From NCBI GenBank assembly GCA_003635265.1, contig PYIZ01000034.1, forward strand, positions 274,197 to 338,196: a DNA stretch of 64,000 nucleotides. The letters are read 5' to 3'. The translations under genes were made by a program, and so were the position numbers. The notes beneath the pieces are model-generated. The model saw nothing but the letters and a program-made list of their open reading frames with translations. It did not search any database and was not told where the DNA came from. This DNA is from Candidatus Poribacteria bacterium. GTDB taxonomy: Bacteria > Poribacteria > WGA-4E > PCPOR2b. Below are positions 21,242 to 30,536 of the stretch, in pieces. How positions within the stretch are numbered: the stretch's first letter is position 1; the number at the start of each line of letters is the position of its first letter.

Positions 21242-22375
21242 ATGAAAATTACAGATATAAAACCTTTGCCGGTATGGGGAGGTGCTAGGAATTTCTTCTT
21301 TGTCAAAGTTGAAACCGATGAAGGTATCTATGGAATTGGTGAAGGCGGCATTACTTGGCGGGAACTCGCAGCGACGGAATGCGTCAACCACCTCAAATCC
21401 GTCCTAATCGGTGAAGATCCACGGCGTATCGAACATCTGTGGCAGGTGATGTTCCGAGGCGGTTTTTTCCCTGCTGGACGGATTGCTTGCTCTGCAATCA
21501 GTGCTATCGACATCGCACTGTGGGATATTCGCGGAAAAGTCTTAGGTGTTCCAGTCTACGACCTGCTCGGTGGGCTAGTCCGTCAGAAAGCGGTGTGTTA
21601 TCCTCACGCTGTCGGCAATTCCGCTGAACAACTCGCTGAACACGCACGGTCACTCGTGGAAGATGGTTGGAAATTTGTGCGTTGGGGTGTGCCTCAGCAG
21701 GGAGATGTCCTCGATCCGTCGTGGGCGGTCCGGGAAACTATCAAGCAGTGCGAAGCAGTTCGGGAGGTTGTCGGGGAGGAGATTGAGATCTTGATTGACG
21801 TTCACACGCGGCTCGACCCACCCCACGTGATCCCACTCTGCCGCGCTTTGGAACAGTATCGCCCCTATTTCATAGAAGATCCGCTGCGCTCCGAAAACAT
21901 GTCCACGTATCATCAATTAGCGCGCCACGTTGCTGTGCCGTTGGCGGTGGGAGAGCAGTATGCCACGAAGTGGGAATTCCGCGAATTGGTTGAACAGGAA
22001 CTGATGCAGTATGCACGGATTGATCTCTGCATTGTTGGTGGGATTACAGAGGCGAAGAAGATTGCGGGTTGGTGTGAAGCACACTACATTGATTTGGCCC
22101 CACACAATCCGCTCGGTCCCGTTTCGACAGCGGCATGTCTGCACCTCGACCTCGCGTCAACGAATTTCGGGGTACAAGAACTCCCAAGCAAGCCGGGGAC
22201 GACGCTGCCGGATGTCTTTCCAGTGCAGCTAGAGTGGGAGGATGGTTATCTACTGCCACCAACGAGTCCAGGGTTGGGGATTGAGTTTGATGAGGAGGCA
22301 GCACTGGCTAATCCCTACCGCGAGGTTGATGCACCGCAGTTGCGTCGCCCCGATGGGGCGTTTACGAATTGGTAG
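21242..22375 (+). CDS. Mandelate racemase/muconate lactonizing enzyme (enolase superfamily) dehydratase-like protein
   Basis: MKITDIKPLPVWGGARNFFFVKVETDEGIYGIGEGG; ...FIEDPLRSENM...PLAVGEQYATKWEFRELVEQ. Start at MKITDIK (21242). Confidence 0.9.
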   Translation: MKITDIKPLPVWGGARNFFFVKVETDEGIYGIGEGGITWRELAATECVNHLKSVLIGEDPRRIEHLWQVMFRGGFFPAGRIACSAISAIDIALWDIRGKVLGVPVYDLLGGLVRQKAVCYPHAVGNSAEQLAEHARSLVEDGWKFVRWGVPQQGDVLDPSWAVRETIKQCEAVREVVGEEIEILIDVHTRLDPPHVIPLCRALEQYRPYFIEDPLRSENMSTYHQLARHVAVPLAVGEQYATKWEFRELVEQELMQYARIDLCIVGGITEAKKIAGWCEAHYIDLAPHNPLGPVSTAACLHLDLASTNFGVQELPSKPGTTLPDVFPVQLEWEDGYLLPPTSPGLGIEFDEEAALANPYREVDAPQLRRPDGAFTNW

Positions 22376-22389
22376 GTGTTACAGTAGGA

Positions 22390-22442
22390 GTAGGGGCAAC
22401 CACAAGTGCTTGCATCCCGATCTATCGGGGGGTTGCCCCTAC
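22390..22442. repeat. Nested inverted repeat element
   Basis: GTAGGGGCAACC (22390-22401)/GGTTGCCCCTAC (22431-22442) enclosing CCCGAT-CT-ATCGGG (22416-22429). Confidence 0.75.
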
Positions 22443-22455
22443 TAAACGATTACTT

Positions 22456-23304
22456 TCAGTGCGCTTTCATTCGCGCCCACGTTGTCGTCAGTTTGTCGGT
22501 TGGCTCAACTGATAGTTTACCTGTGATGTTTTGGAGCAGCTCGTCTCTACTCAACGGTCTATCGTAAATACGAAGGATAGCGATTGAGCCGTTGAAGTTT
22601 CGATCCCTGTCATGAGAAGTAAATATTGAAAGCCACATAGGCTCTTCAGGATCATAATCCTGATCCATCTCAACCATCCCAACCTTTTCACCATTTTGGT
22701 AGGTTTCAACCATTTTCTGATCGGTGAAGACAAAGGCGATCCAGTGCCACTCCTTTTCCTTAATATCAATGCCGAGATCTTCCGGGATTAACCACCTTCC
22801 TTTTTTATTAGGGCTACCCTTAAACCTCGCGATGAGTTCGCCGGTATCCGGTCCGAAGAGAGAAACCTGAAACTGTTGTAATTCCCTGTCACGCGCTCTA
22901 AATCCAAGGACTTGGGAAGCAACAACGAGATCGGGCCATTTGGGACCGTTGCGTCTGATGAGAACCTCCATTGTCCAATCTTCAAGCTGCATTTTGGGGA
23001 CTAGATCCGGCAGTCCCCCAAAAGTCTCCGACTTTCGTGTGGCAGTATACCACTTTGCATCCTCATTGATACCGAGTGCGGGGATTCTGATTTTTCCATC
23101 TTCAAATTCAGGCACCTCATTGTTGGCTGGCATTTTGCCCCCGGCTAAACCGAGATTCCTCCAAGCAATCTCCCGTCTATTCTGCTCTCTGGCGTCGAGG
23201 TGGATCACTGCACCGGGAACCACCTTCTGCACTGCTATCGCAAAACTAGTGAAACCCAAGACAAAAATCACGCTGTAAATTGCAATTTTATTTATATAGC
23301 TCAT
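22456..23304 (-). CDS. Secreted LamG/concanavalin-like protein
   Basis: Signal peptide; VIHLDAREQNRREIAWRNLG...WHWIAFVFTDQKMVETYQNGEKVG; C-terminal tail GKLSVEPTDKLTTTWARMKAH. Confidence 0.75.
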   Translation of the reverse strand: MSYINKIAIYSVIFVLGFTSFAIAVQKVVPGAVIHLDAREQNRREIAWRNLGLAGGKMPANNEVPEFEDGKIRIPALGINEDAKWYTATRKSETFGGLPDLVPKMQLEDWTMEVLIRRNGPKWPDLVVASQVLGFRARDRELQQFQVSLFGPDTGELIARFKGSPNKKGRWLIPEDLGIDIKEKEWHWIAFVFTDQKMVETYQNGEKVGMVEMDQDYDPEEPMWLSIFTSHDRDRNFNGSIAILRIYDRPLSRDELLQNITGKLSVEPTDKLTTTWARMKAH

Positions 23305-23336
23305 GTGAAAATATCCCTCTGGGCAAAAGCTAGGAG

Positions 23337-24176
23337 TTAATGATTACTTTTCATCGCAGCCCACGATGTAGCAAGCTTCCCCGATGGAGAAACCGCGAAG
23401 ATTGCTATATCAAGTCCTTTTCCGAGCTGTTTTACATCCGCATCGGTCAATGCAACATTGAATATCGCCAGTTCATCAATGAGGCTTTTACTGAACGAGT
23501 CAAATCGCGCTGGCAACAACGCACCAATGTACATCGATTGTCCGTGTGGGGGTGCCAATCCCATCTTCTTCACCCCATCGCCGTGCTCAATAGGTTTTGA
23601 CTCGCCATCGATATAGAGCGTTGGTGCCCTTTCTCCATCTTTGGCAACAACGACATAGTGGTGCCACTGATCGTCCTTTATACCGCTGACACCCTGCCAT
23701 CCATTTTCATACCAGAAATAGAACATATTGTTAAAAACTTTGTGCAGCGCAATGCCGTATCCCGCCCCGTGCCATTGCCATTCTCCACCCCTATGTAGAA
23801 TGAAATAAGGTGCCACATCGGTCGCTTGTAGCCGCGGAGGTCGTTTCACCCAAACTGAAATCGAGATGACCCCTTCAAGGTTTAAGCCCACATCGTCTGA
23901 CACTTCCAAGTAGTTTTTTCTGGTATCACTAAACTCTATTGCTCTACCGAATTTCCCATCAACCAGCGCAGGTTTATTTATCAATTTAGCATCATGACCG
24001 TTGCCGGTAATATCTGGGATGCCCTTCATGCCAGCCTCTTCAAAGGTCCATATTGCGACAGCTTTCTCCAGAAATTTACGTCCTGTCAATTGCGCATCAC
24101 TCACTACCGTGAATTCTAAATTCAGAATGATTAAACCAAGACTAATTGAGATTAATTTTGCAGTCGAAATTCTCAT
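23337..24176 (-). CDS. Secreted LamG domain protein
   Basis: AVAIWTFEEAGMKGIPDITGNGHDAKLIN...DDQWHHYVVVAKDGERAPTLYIDGE; tail AVSPSGKLATSWAAMKSNH. Likely start MRISTAKLIS (24176). Confidence 0.85.
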   Translation of the reverse strand: MRISTAKLISISLGLIILNLEFTVVSDAQLTGRKFLEKAVAIWTFEEAGMKGIPDITGNGHDAKLINKPALVDGKFGRAIEFSDTRKNYLEVSDDVGLNLEGVISISVWVKRPPRLQATDVAPYFILHRGGEWQWHGAGYGIALHKVFNNMFYFWYENGWQGVSGIKDDQWHHYVVVAKDGERAPTLYIDGESKPIEHGDGVKKMGLAPPHGQSMYIGALLPARFDSFSKSLIDELAIFNVALTDADVKQLGKGLDIAIFAVSPSGKLATSWAAMKSNH

Positions 24177-24202
24177 GATTACCCAGTTCCTGTTTAGCCA
24201 AC

Positions 24203-25057
24203 TCATCGACTCTGTTTCAGTATTGCCCACGTTGTGGCAAGTTTGCCCAATGGAGAAACCGCGAAGATTGAGTTATCAACCCCTTTCCCAAGCCGTTCAA
24301 CATCTGCTGGACTCAGCGCAACGTTGAAGATGGCAAGATCATCTATGGTGTTATTGGTCCACGAATCGAATCGTTCGGGCAACGCTGCTCCGATGTGCAA
24401 TGCGCGCCCCGGTGAAGGTTCCAACGCGATCACCCGCTGGCCATCCAAATGCTCAACCTCTTTTAATTCCCCATCAATATACATGGCGGCGTCTCTTTCC
24501 CGATCTTTGGCAACCACAACGTAGTGGTGCCACTGATCATCCTTTATCCCGTTTACTCCTTGGTATCCACCTTTATACCAGAAATAGAACATATTGTTAA
24601 AAACCTTATGCAGGGCGATTCCAAAAGTTGGGCGACCGTGTTGCCATTCTCCGCCCTTTTCAAGGATAAAATAGGGCGCGGTATCGAGTGCTTGTAAGCG
24701 CGGTGGCCGCTTCACCCATACCGAAATCGAGATGGCTTCATCCAGATCGAAATCCTCATGGTGTGGCACTTCCAAGTAATTTTTTCTGCCGGCATTAAAC
24801 TCTACCGCTTTGCCGAATTTTCCCTCAACCAATGCGGGCTTATTCAACATCACCGCATCATGCCCGTTGCCAGAAACGTCCTTGACAAAAGGATCATTCT
24901 CCTCGTTTCTATCCGTCCTCTCAAAGGTCCATATCGCAACAGCCGCTTCTAGAAGCTCCGGTCCCGTCAACTTAGCATCGCTTACACTTGCGAACATCCA
25001 GTGCATGACCATTAAACCGAGTCCAACCCTGCCTATCCCATTAACGAAAGTGTTCAT
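24203..25057 (-). CDS. Secreted LamG domain protein, paralog of the neighbouring gene
   Basis: AVAIWTFERTDRNEENDPFVKDVSGNGHDAVMLNKPALVEGKFGKAVEF; tail AVSPLGKLATTWAILKQSR. Likely start MNTFVNGIG (25057). Confidence 0.85.
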   Translation of the reverse strand: MNTFVNGIGRVGLGLMVMHWMFASVSDAKLTGPELLEAAVAIWTFERTDRNEENDPFVKDVSGNGHDAVMLNKPALVEGKFGKAVEFNAGRKNYLEVPHHEDFDLDEAISISVWVKRPPRLQALDTAPYFILEKGGEWQHGRPTFGIALHKVFNNMFYFWYKGGYQGVNGIKDDQWHHYVVVAKDRERDAAMYIDGELKEVEHLDGQRVIALEPSPGRALHIGAALPERFDSWTNNTIDDLAIFNVALSPADVERLGKGVDNSIFAVSPLGKLATTWAILKQSR

Positions 25058-25182
25058 CTCCACTTCCTCCTTGTACGATACTCTGCACAGTATATACACC
25101 AACGCATTTCCTCAAGCCAAATAGCCCTTACAGTGTATCGGTAAAAGAATTGAATGTCAACGCAAAAGTGATTTCTTTGCGC

Positions 25183-25212
25183 TTGACTTGTTTAGCAGAA
25201 AAATGTTATTAT
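25183..25212 (+). promoter_or_regulatory. Putative sigma-70-type promoter upstream of a LamG gene
   Basis: TTGACT - 18 bp - TATTAT. Confidence 0.4.
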
Positions 25213-25420
25213 GTTAGTAATGAACTGTCTTTCTATAGGCTCTCCTAATCCTACGATGTTACGTCAAAATTGAATCCTAATTATAGATCGGTTTTCTAAA
25301 TTGACTATAACAGCCCGTGGTGATTGAAGCGAAACAAGACAGGATGTTGGACCAAAGTTGTGGGTTTTGCTGTAGCATTCCATCAGAATCTCAAACCTCT
25401 ATCAAAGGAAGGGTATTACG

Positions 25421-26221
25421 ATGCAAAAAGGTCGATTAATCTCTATAGCCTTGGTGCTAGTATTCGCGTTTTCATTGACACAAATCGCTTTTGCTGCGCC
25501 AAAGAATTTTGCACTCAAGTTTGATGCGAAAAAGGATAATGGAGAGAAAGGAACACGGATTATTGTTGATCATAGCGAGGAATTGAACCTTGCAGATAAA
25601 CTAACGCTCGAAGCATGGATTTATGCCACCGCTCTAGATTCAGGCGGCGGGAGAATGATGATTACCGGGAAGGCAGATACTTGGATGCATGCCCTCCTTA
25701 ACGATGGGGGTGCTTACCAAGGAGCAGTCAACGCTGCCCAGTGGGCTTGGGAAGGCTCAGGCAGGGTCAGTCTAGAGAGATGGACCCATGTTGCGCTGTC
25801 CTTCGATGGTCGTGCCTACCTGCTTCACGTCGATGGTAAGCTGAAAGATGAGATCGAAGATCCGGGGAAAATTAACACATCTTTGTCAGATGTTTATATC
25901 GGTTGGCTCCCCCAATGGAATGAAGCGTTTTCCGGATTAATCGATGAAGTTCGGATTTCTAATATTCCCAGATACCCAGCTGCTAACTTTCCGCGACCGA
26001 CGACTGAGTTTGAAGAGCGGGATCGCAATACCGTTCTCCTCTTGCACCTTAACGAGGGCAACGGTGGCGAAGCGAAGGATTCTTCCGCTTTTGAACATCA
26101 CGGTTTAATTGACGGCGCGACATGGGAAGAGGTGGACGATGCCCCCTTCAAAGCGTTAGCGGTCGAGCCGGGTGTGGGCAAGCTGTCGACAACATGGGGT
26201 CAACTCAAACGTAATTACTAA
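25421..26221 (+). CDS. Secreted LamG domain protein
   Basis: Signal peptide; LTLEAWIYATALDSGGGRMMITGK...WTHVALSFDGRAYLLHVDGK; tail AVEPGVGKLSTTWGQLKRNY. Confidence 0.87.
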   Translation: MQKGRLISIALVLVFAFSLTQIAFAAPKNFALKFDAKKDNGEKGTRIIVDHSEELNLADKLTLEAWIYATALDSGGGRMMITGKADTWMHALLNDGGAYQGAVNAAQWAWEGSGRVSLERWTHVALSFDGRAYLLHVDGKLKDEIEDPGKINTSLSDVYIGWLPQWNEAFSGLIDEVRISNIPRYPAANFPRPTTEFEERDRNTVLLLHLNEGNGGEAKDSSAFEHHGLIDGATWEEVDDAPFKALAVEPGVGKLSTTWGQLKRNY

Positions 26222-26290
26222 ATTTTATCCAAAGCGTAGGGAATAACGATCGTTGTTCCTTACAAGCAACATGGGATCTTCTGATTATTT

Positions 26291-26351
26291 GCCTCCTGAT
26301 CTCCGATTGAATCATCATATTTTCTATCGGTCTCAGGAGGCTTTTCTTTTT
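26291..26351 (+). terminator. Rho-independent terminator downstream of a LamG gene
   Basis: GCCTCCTGA-TCT-CCGAT ... ATCGG-TC-TCAGGAGGC followed by TTTTCTTTTT. Confidence 0.85.
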
Positions 26352-26409
26352 GGGTTAAAGCGGGATTCATGGGCAATTATATTTCGGTAGATATTAACTG
26401 AGGTGTCAA

Positions 26410-27294
26410 ATGATTTTAATGAGTCCGTCTGTGCGCTTGGGAAAGACATCGGAGGAACGCGCCGCCTTCCTCCAAAAAGTGAAGTTAATGGAAGTGAAGA
26501 CTGTGACCACAAATACGCCGGCCGATTGGAGCGATGCGGATGTTGAGGAAGCCAAGCGATTCCTTGATGACCACGGCATCCGAGTCGGAGAGTTTAGTGG
26601 GCATCAGGGCGGATTTGGTTCGGCGGATCCGGCTGAATATCGATCTGCCATTGAAGGACATCGCCGTCAATTGCGCCATGCCCACATCATAGGTGCACAC
26701 TGCATCGCCTGCGCAATACTGATCGGTAGAGTTTGGATTGACGAAATGCCGAAAACCTTTGCGGAGCGGGGCGGAACCATCCCCTCAATGTGGTCTGAGG
26801 AGACGTGGAAACGATGCATCGGCGCGGTCGAGGAACTCATGCCCTATGCTGAAGAGTTTGAGATGGACGTGGCGATACATCCTCACATCATTACACCAGT
26901 CTATTCTGTCGAGCGATATCAGGAACTCTTTGATGCAGTTCCCTCCCCGAGACTGAAGGCGCTTTTTGACCCTGTGAATATGACAGGACCCCACATGTTC
27001 CTTAGAATGACGGACTTTATCAATGAGATTTTCGATGGAATTGGGGATAAAATTGTCACAATGCACGCAAAAGATGCTACAATGTGGTCGGCAAAACCGA
27101 TCAGCATTATTAGCCGTGTAGATGAAGCTGTACCGGGCACCGGTATGATGGACTATGCGACAATACTTCGGCGGTTAGATGAATTAGACAATGATGTTCC
27201 GGTGCACGTTGAGCATTTCCCTGAGCTAGAGACAATTGCGGGCCAGCAGTATATTCGGCATGTTGGGCGGGAAATTGGTGTAACTATTGGTTAG
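26410..27294 (+). CDS. Sugar phosphate isomerase/epimerase (xylose isomerase-like TIM barrel)
   Basis: VKTVTTNTPADWSDADVEEAKRFLDDHGIRVGEFSGHQGG...ALFDPVNMTGP...TMHAKDATM...VPGTGMMDYATILRRL. Confidence 0.85.
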   Translation: MILMSPSVRLGKTSEERAAFLQKVKLMEVKTVTTNTPADWSDADVEEAKRFLDDHGIRVGEFSGHQGGFGSADPAEYRSAIEGHRRQLRHAHIIGAHCIACAILIGRVWIDEMPKTFAERGGTIPSMWSEETWKRCIGAVEELMPYAEEFEMDVAIHPHIITPVYSVERYQELFDAVPSPRLKALFDPVNMTGPHMFLRMTDFINEIFDGIGDKIVTMHAKDATMWSAKPISIISRVDEAVPGTGMMDYATILRRLDELDNDVPVHVEHFPELETIAGQQYIRHVGREIGVTIG

Positions 27295-27340
27295 CAGCGC
27301 TCCTTACGCTAGTGATTGGTGAATAAACTAAGGAGAGGTT

Positions 27341-28750
27341 ATGACTGAAAAAGCGGCATCAGGTTGGAATATCGTGGTTGTGGTTTCGGATACGCTTAGA
27401 ACAGCGTATCTGGGAGCGTATGGGAATAAATGGATTCATACACCCAATCTGGACCGGTTCGCCCAAGATAGTGTACGATTTACAAATGCACATCCGGAAT
27501 GTTTGCCAACGATTCCTACGCGTCGCACCTTGCACAGCGGTCGGCGGGCGTTCCCGTTTCGGAATTATCGTCCTGTACCTTGGGATAATGTCTATATCCC
27601 GGGCTGGCAGCCGTTATCATCGGACGAAAGCACGATAGCGGAAGCGCTCGTCCGTCAGAATTATCACACCGGTTTCTTTGCGGATGTGCCCCACTACTTC
27701 GTGCCGGGGATGAATTTTACGCGTGGATTTCGACAATGGGAGTTTATCCGCGGTCAAGCAGAAGACCGATACAACGCCATAGCACATGCGGATGAGACGC
27801 TGCTCTCGCGCTACCGGGGCGGTCCGGATCGGATTCGGGCGCATCTCGTCAATGTGCAGCCGGAACGGGCAGAAGAGACGTGGCCCACAGCACGCACGTT
27901 TCGAGCTGCGACAAAATTTGTTGAGCAGAATTATAACAACTGTCCATTCTATCTGTACATTGATAGCTTCACACCGCATGAAACTTGGGAAGCACCACTT
28001 CACTACTACGATCTCTACGGAAGCCGAGACGACCGAGAACCAATCTATCTCTCTGCACCCTATGGACCACTTGATCGCAATCCCGAAGTCGAAGAGCGCT
28101 TGCCCAGCATTCGGGCAAATTATGCCGGTTTGGTAACGATGGTAGATACATGGTTTGGGAAGCTGATTGATACCATCGACAGGTTGGGGCTGAAAGAGAA
28201 TACACTCGTGATATTTCTAAGCGATCACGGGACCAACTTCGGTGAAAATCCCGATCGTGTCACTGGAAAACCGGCGGATTTCATGTATCCGGGAACAATG
28301 GACCTCCCGATGCTGCTACGTCACCCGAAAGGGAACGGTGCTGGCAACACGCGCGATGAATTTGTCTACAGTTTGGATGTACCGGCAACCGTTATTGCCG
28401 CCGCCGATGTTGAACCAATCGGCAAAATGGAGGGACAAAGTCTGCTTCCACTGGTAGAGGAAGGTAGTGGATTTAAGGAGCGGGAGTATTTGACCTGCCG
28501 TTACGGCAACTCTGTTTGGTACAAAGATTCAAAGAATTGGTTCTTCAGCGGTGTGGACTTCCAGAATTCACGTCTCTTTGATCTAGAAGCGGATCCGACG
28601 TGTCAGCATAACATCGCAGCGAGTGCAGGAGATCGCATTGCCCTTGCACAGGAACGGATCTTGGCAGATGCTGGCGGTGAGCTGCAGCGGTATGAACGAC
28701 AGGAAAAGACCGATGCACTGGGAAGACCTGAATTTGCGGAGGGGAGATAA
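27341..28750 (+). CDS. Sulfatase-like alkaline phosphatase superfamily hydrolase
   Basis: NIVVVVSDTLRTAYLGAYGNKWIHTPNLDRFAQDSVRFTNAHPECLPTIPTRRTLHSGRR; FLSDHGTNFGE. Confidence 0.88.
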   Translation: MTEKAASGWNIVVVVSDTLRTAYLGAYGNKWIHTPNLDRFAQDSVRFTNAHPECLPTIPTRRTLHSGRRAFPFRNYRPVPWDNVYIPGWQPLSSDESTIAEALVRQNYHTGFFADVPHYFVPGMNFTRGFRQWEFIRGQAEDRYNAIAHADETLLSRYRGGPDRIRAHLVNVQPERAEETWPTARTFRAATKFVEQNYNNCPFYLYIDSFTPHETWEAPLHYYDLYGSRDDREPIYLSAPYGPLDRNPEVEERLPSIRANYAGLVTMVDTWFGKLIDTIDRLGLKENTLVIFLSDHGTNFGENPDRVTGKPADFMYPGTMDLPMLLRHPKGNGAGNTRDEFVYSLDVPATVIAAADVEPIGKMEGQSLLPLVEEGSGFKEREYLTCRYGNSVWYKDSKNWFFSGVDFQNSRLFDLEADPTCQHNIAASAGDRIALAQERILADAGGELQRYERQEKTDALGRPEFAEGR

Positions 28751-28811
28751 GTATGCGGATATCACACCATTTCTCTAATCCCAAGTTTTTAGGCGTGATG
28801 GAGGTATAAAA

Positions 28812-29597
28812 ATGAACCCACATTTCTTTGAAGGAATCAACGGAATCGAACGACAAGGGAAACCGAGAGACTGTGGCCTGACGATGGTTATCGATTGGGG
28901 TATTGGGATGCATGAACAGGAGGACCTGATCGAGACTGGGGCAGACCACTTCGACTTCGCAAAGATCGCCGTCGGCATCTCCCGTCTGTTGTCAAATGAT
29001 GTACTGGCAGGGAAGTTGAAAAGGTATCGGGAGCACCAGATTGAGCCATTTGCGGGAGGTATGTTTCTCGAATACGCAGAGGTGTCTGGGAAGGCAGATC
29101 TCTACTTTCCTGCGATCGTTGAGGCGGGTTATCGTTGGGTGGAGGTATCGGATAACCTAGGAACTGTTTCGGTTGAATGGAAGCGGAAGATGATTTGTCA
29201 AGCAGTCGATGAATACGGTTTGCAGGTTATGGGTGAGGTCGGAAAGAAGGAGGGGCTTGCAAGTGAAATCCCTTTTCCTGACGATGCACAGGGGTGTCTC
29301 GACGCAGGCGCAGCACTCGTGCTCCTAGAGGCCGCTGAGTTGGTCAGCGAAGACGTTGGTACAGCGAAGGCAGTCGAAGGAGTTGTGGAGCTCGTTGGGC
29401 TGGATAAAGTCATGTTTGAGTTGCCCGGTCCGTGGATCGCTGGGGTGACTGCACATGGCATTCATCATCTTCGCCGCCAACTGATTGGCCGATACGGTCC
29501 AGAGGTCAACCTAGGCAACGTCGCCCCCGGTGACCTTGTGTCATTGGAGGCGTATCGCCGAGGGTTGGGGGTTAATGCTGGCGAGGTTAAAACGTGA
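28812..29597 (+). CDS. Phosphosulfolactate synthase (ComA)-like protein, divergent
   Basis: GLTMVIDWGIG...FAKIAVGIS...FAGGMFLEYAEVSGKADLYF...VEVSDNLG...VMGEVGKKEG follows the ComA layout with substitutions. Confidence 0.7.
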   Translation: MNPHFFEGINGIERQGKPRDCGLTMVIDWGIGMHEQEDLIETGADHFDFAKIAVGISRLLSNDVLAGKLKRYREHQIEPFAGGMFLEYAEVSGKADLYFPAIVEAGYRWVEVSDNLGTVSVEWKRKMICQAVDEYGLQVMGEVGKKEGLASEIPFPDDAQGCLDAGAALVLLEAAELVSEDVGTAKAVEGVVELVGLDKVMFELPGPWIAGVTAHGIHHLRRQLIGRYGPEVNLGNVAPGDLVSLEAYRRGLGVNAGEVKT

Positions 29598-29651
29598 TGC
29601 GTAAATGATTAAAGGTTCATTATTGGTTCATTATGAGGAGGGACAATAAGT

Positions 29652-30497
29652 ATGGTTTATGGAAATGGTGATTATCGATACGAAGTTGTGGAAGGTTGGG
29701 GGCAGATACCGCAGCTGGGGCTTGCCTCCGCTGTTGCTTGTGACTCCCAAGATCGCGTCTATGTATTCAATCGGAGTCCTAACCCCGCCATGCTTGTTTT
29801 TGAGCGAGATGGTCGGTTCATCGGTTCTTGGGGAGAAGATATCTTCAAGGCACCACACGGGATTTGGATAAGTCCCGATGATGAAATCTATACGACAGAC
29901 ACCGAAGATCACACCGTTCGGAGATTTTCGCTTTCTGGGGAACTCTTACAAACGTGGGGAACTGTGGATGAACCGGGTCCGCCAGGGCAGCCATTTAATC
30001 GACCAACCCGTGCTGTTTTATCCGAATCCGGCGAAATGTACGTCTCGGACGGCTACGGACAATCACGGGTTCACCGTATGACACTTGATGGTGAAGTTAT
30101 CGTTTCGTGGGGCACACCGGGGTCGGGACCTAGCGAATTTAACCTGCCACATGATGTCACAGTGGATAAAAATGACAAGGTCTATATCCTAGATCGTGGA
30201 AACCTTCGGTGTCAGATTTTCGACTCAAATGGAGAATATCTGACGGAGTGGGGCGATCTTCGTTCTCCCAATGATCTGTTCATTGATTCGGACGATGTTA
30301 TCCATATAGCGGAGGGTGGGCAGCGCATCACTGTCATGACGCTTGACGGCGAGATTATCACCCAGTGGGGAGAGAAAGGCGAACAACCCGGACAATTTAG
30401 CAACTCGCCGCACGGTATCTGGGTTGATTCCCACGGCGATGTCTATATCAGCGAGGTCATCGCGGAAAAACGGTTCCAGAAATTTGTTCGGGTTTAA
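29652..30497 (+). CDS. NHL-repeat beta-propeller protein
   Basis: Repeated NHL motifs (FKAPHGIWISPDDEIYTTDTEDHTVRRFSLSGELLQTWG; FNLPHDVTVDKNDKVYILDRGNLRCQIF). No signal peptide seen. Confidence 0.88.
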   Translation: MVYGNGDYRYEVVEGWGQIPQLGLASAVACDSQDRVYVFNRSPNPAMLVFERDGRFIGSWGEDIFKAPHGIWISPDDEIYTTDTEDHTVRRFSLSGELLQTWGTVDEPGPPGQPFNRPTRAVLSESGEMYVSDGYGQSRVHRMTLDGEVIVSWGTPGSGPSEFNLPHDVTVDKNDKVYILDRGNLRCQIFDSNGEYLTEWGDLRSPNDLFIDSDDVIHIAEGGQRITVMTLDGEIITQWGEKGEQPGQFSNSPHGIWVDSHGDVYISEVIAEKRFQKFVRV

Positions 30498-30506
30498 TTC
30501 AGTAAG

Positions 30507-30536
30507 TCAAGGCGACGCATTATTGCGTCGCTTTGA
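30507..30536. terminator. Shared hairpin at convergent gene ends
   Basis: TCAA-G-GCGACGCA-TTAT-TGCGTCGC-T-TTGA between the stop at 30497 (+) and the glcB stop at 30520 (-). Confidence 0.65.
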
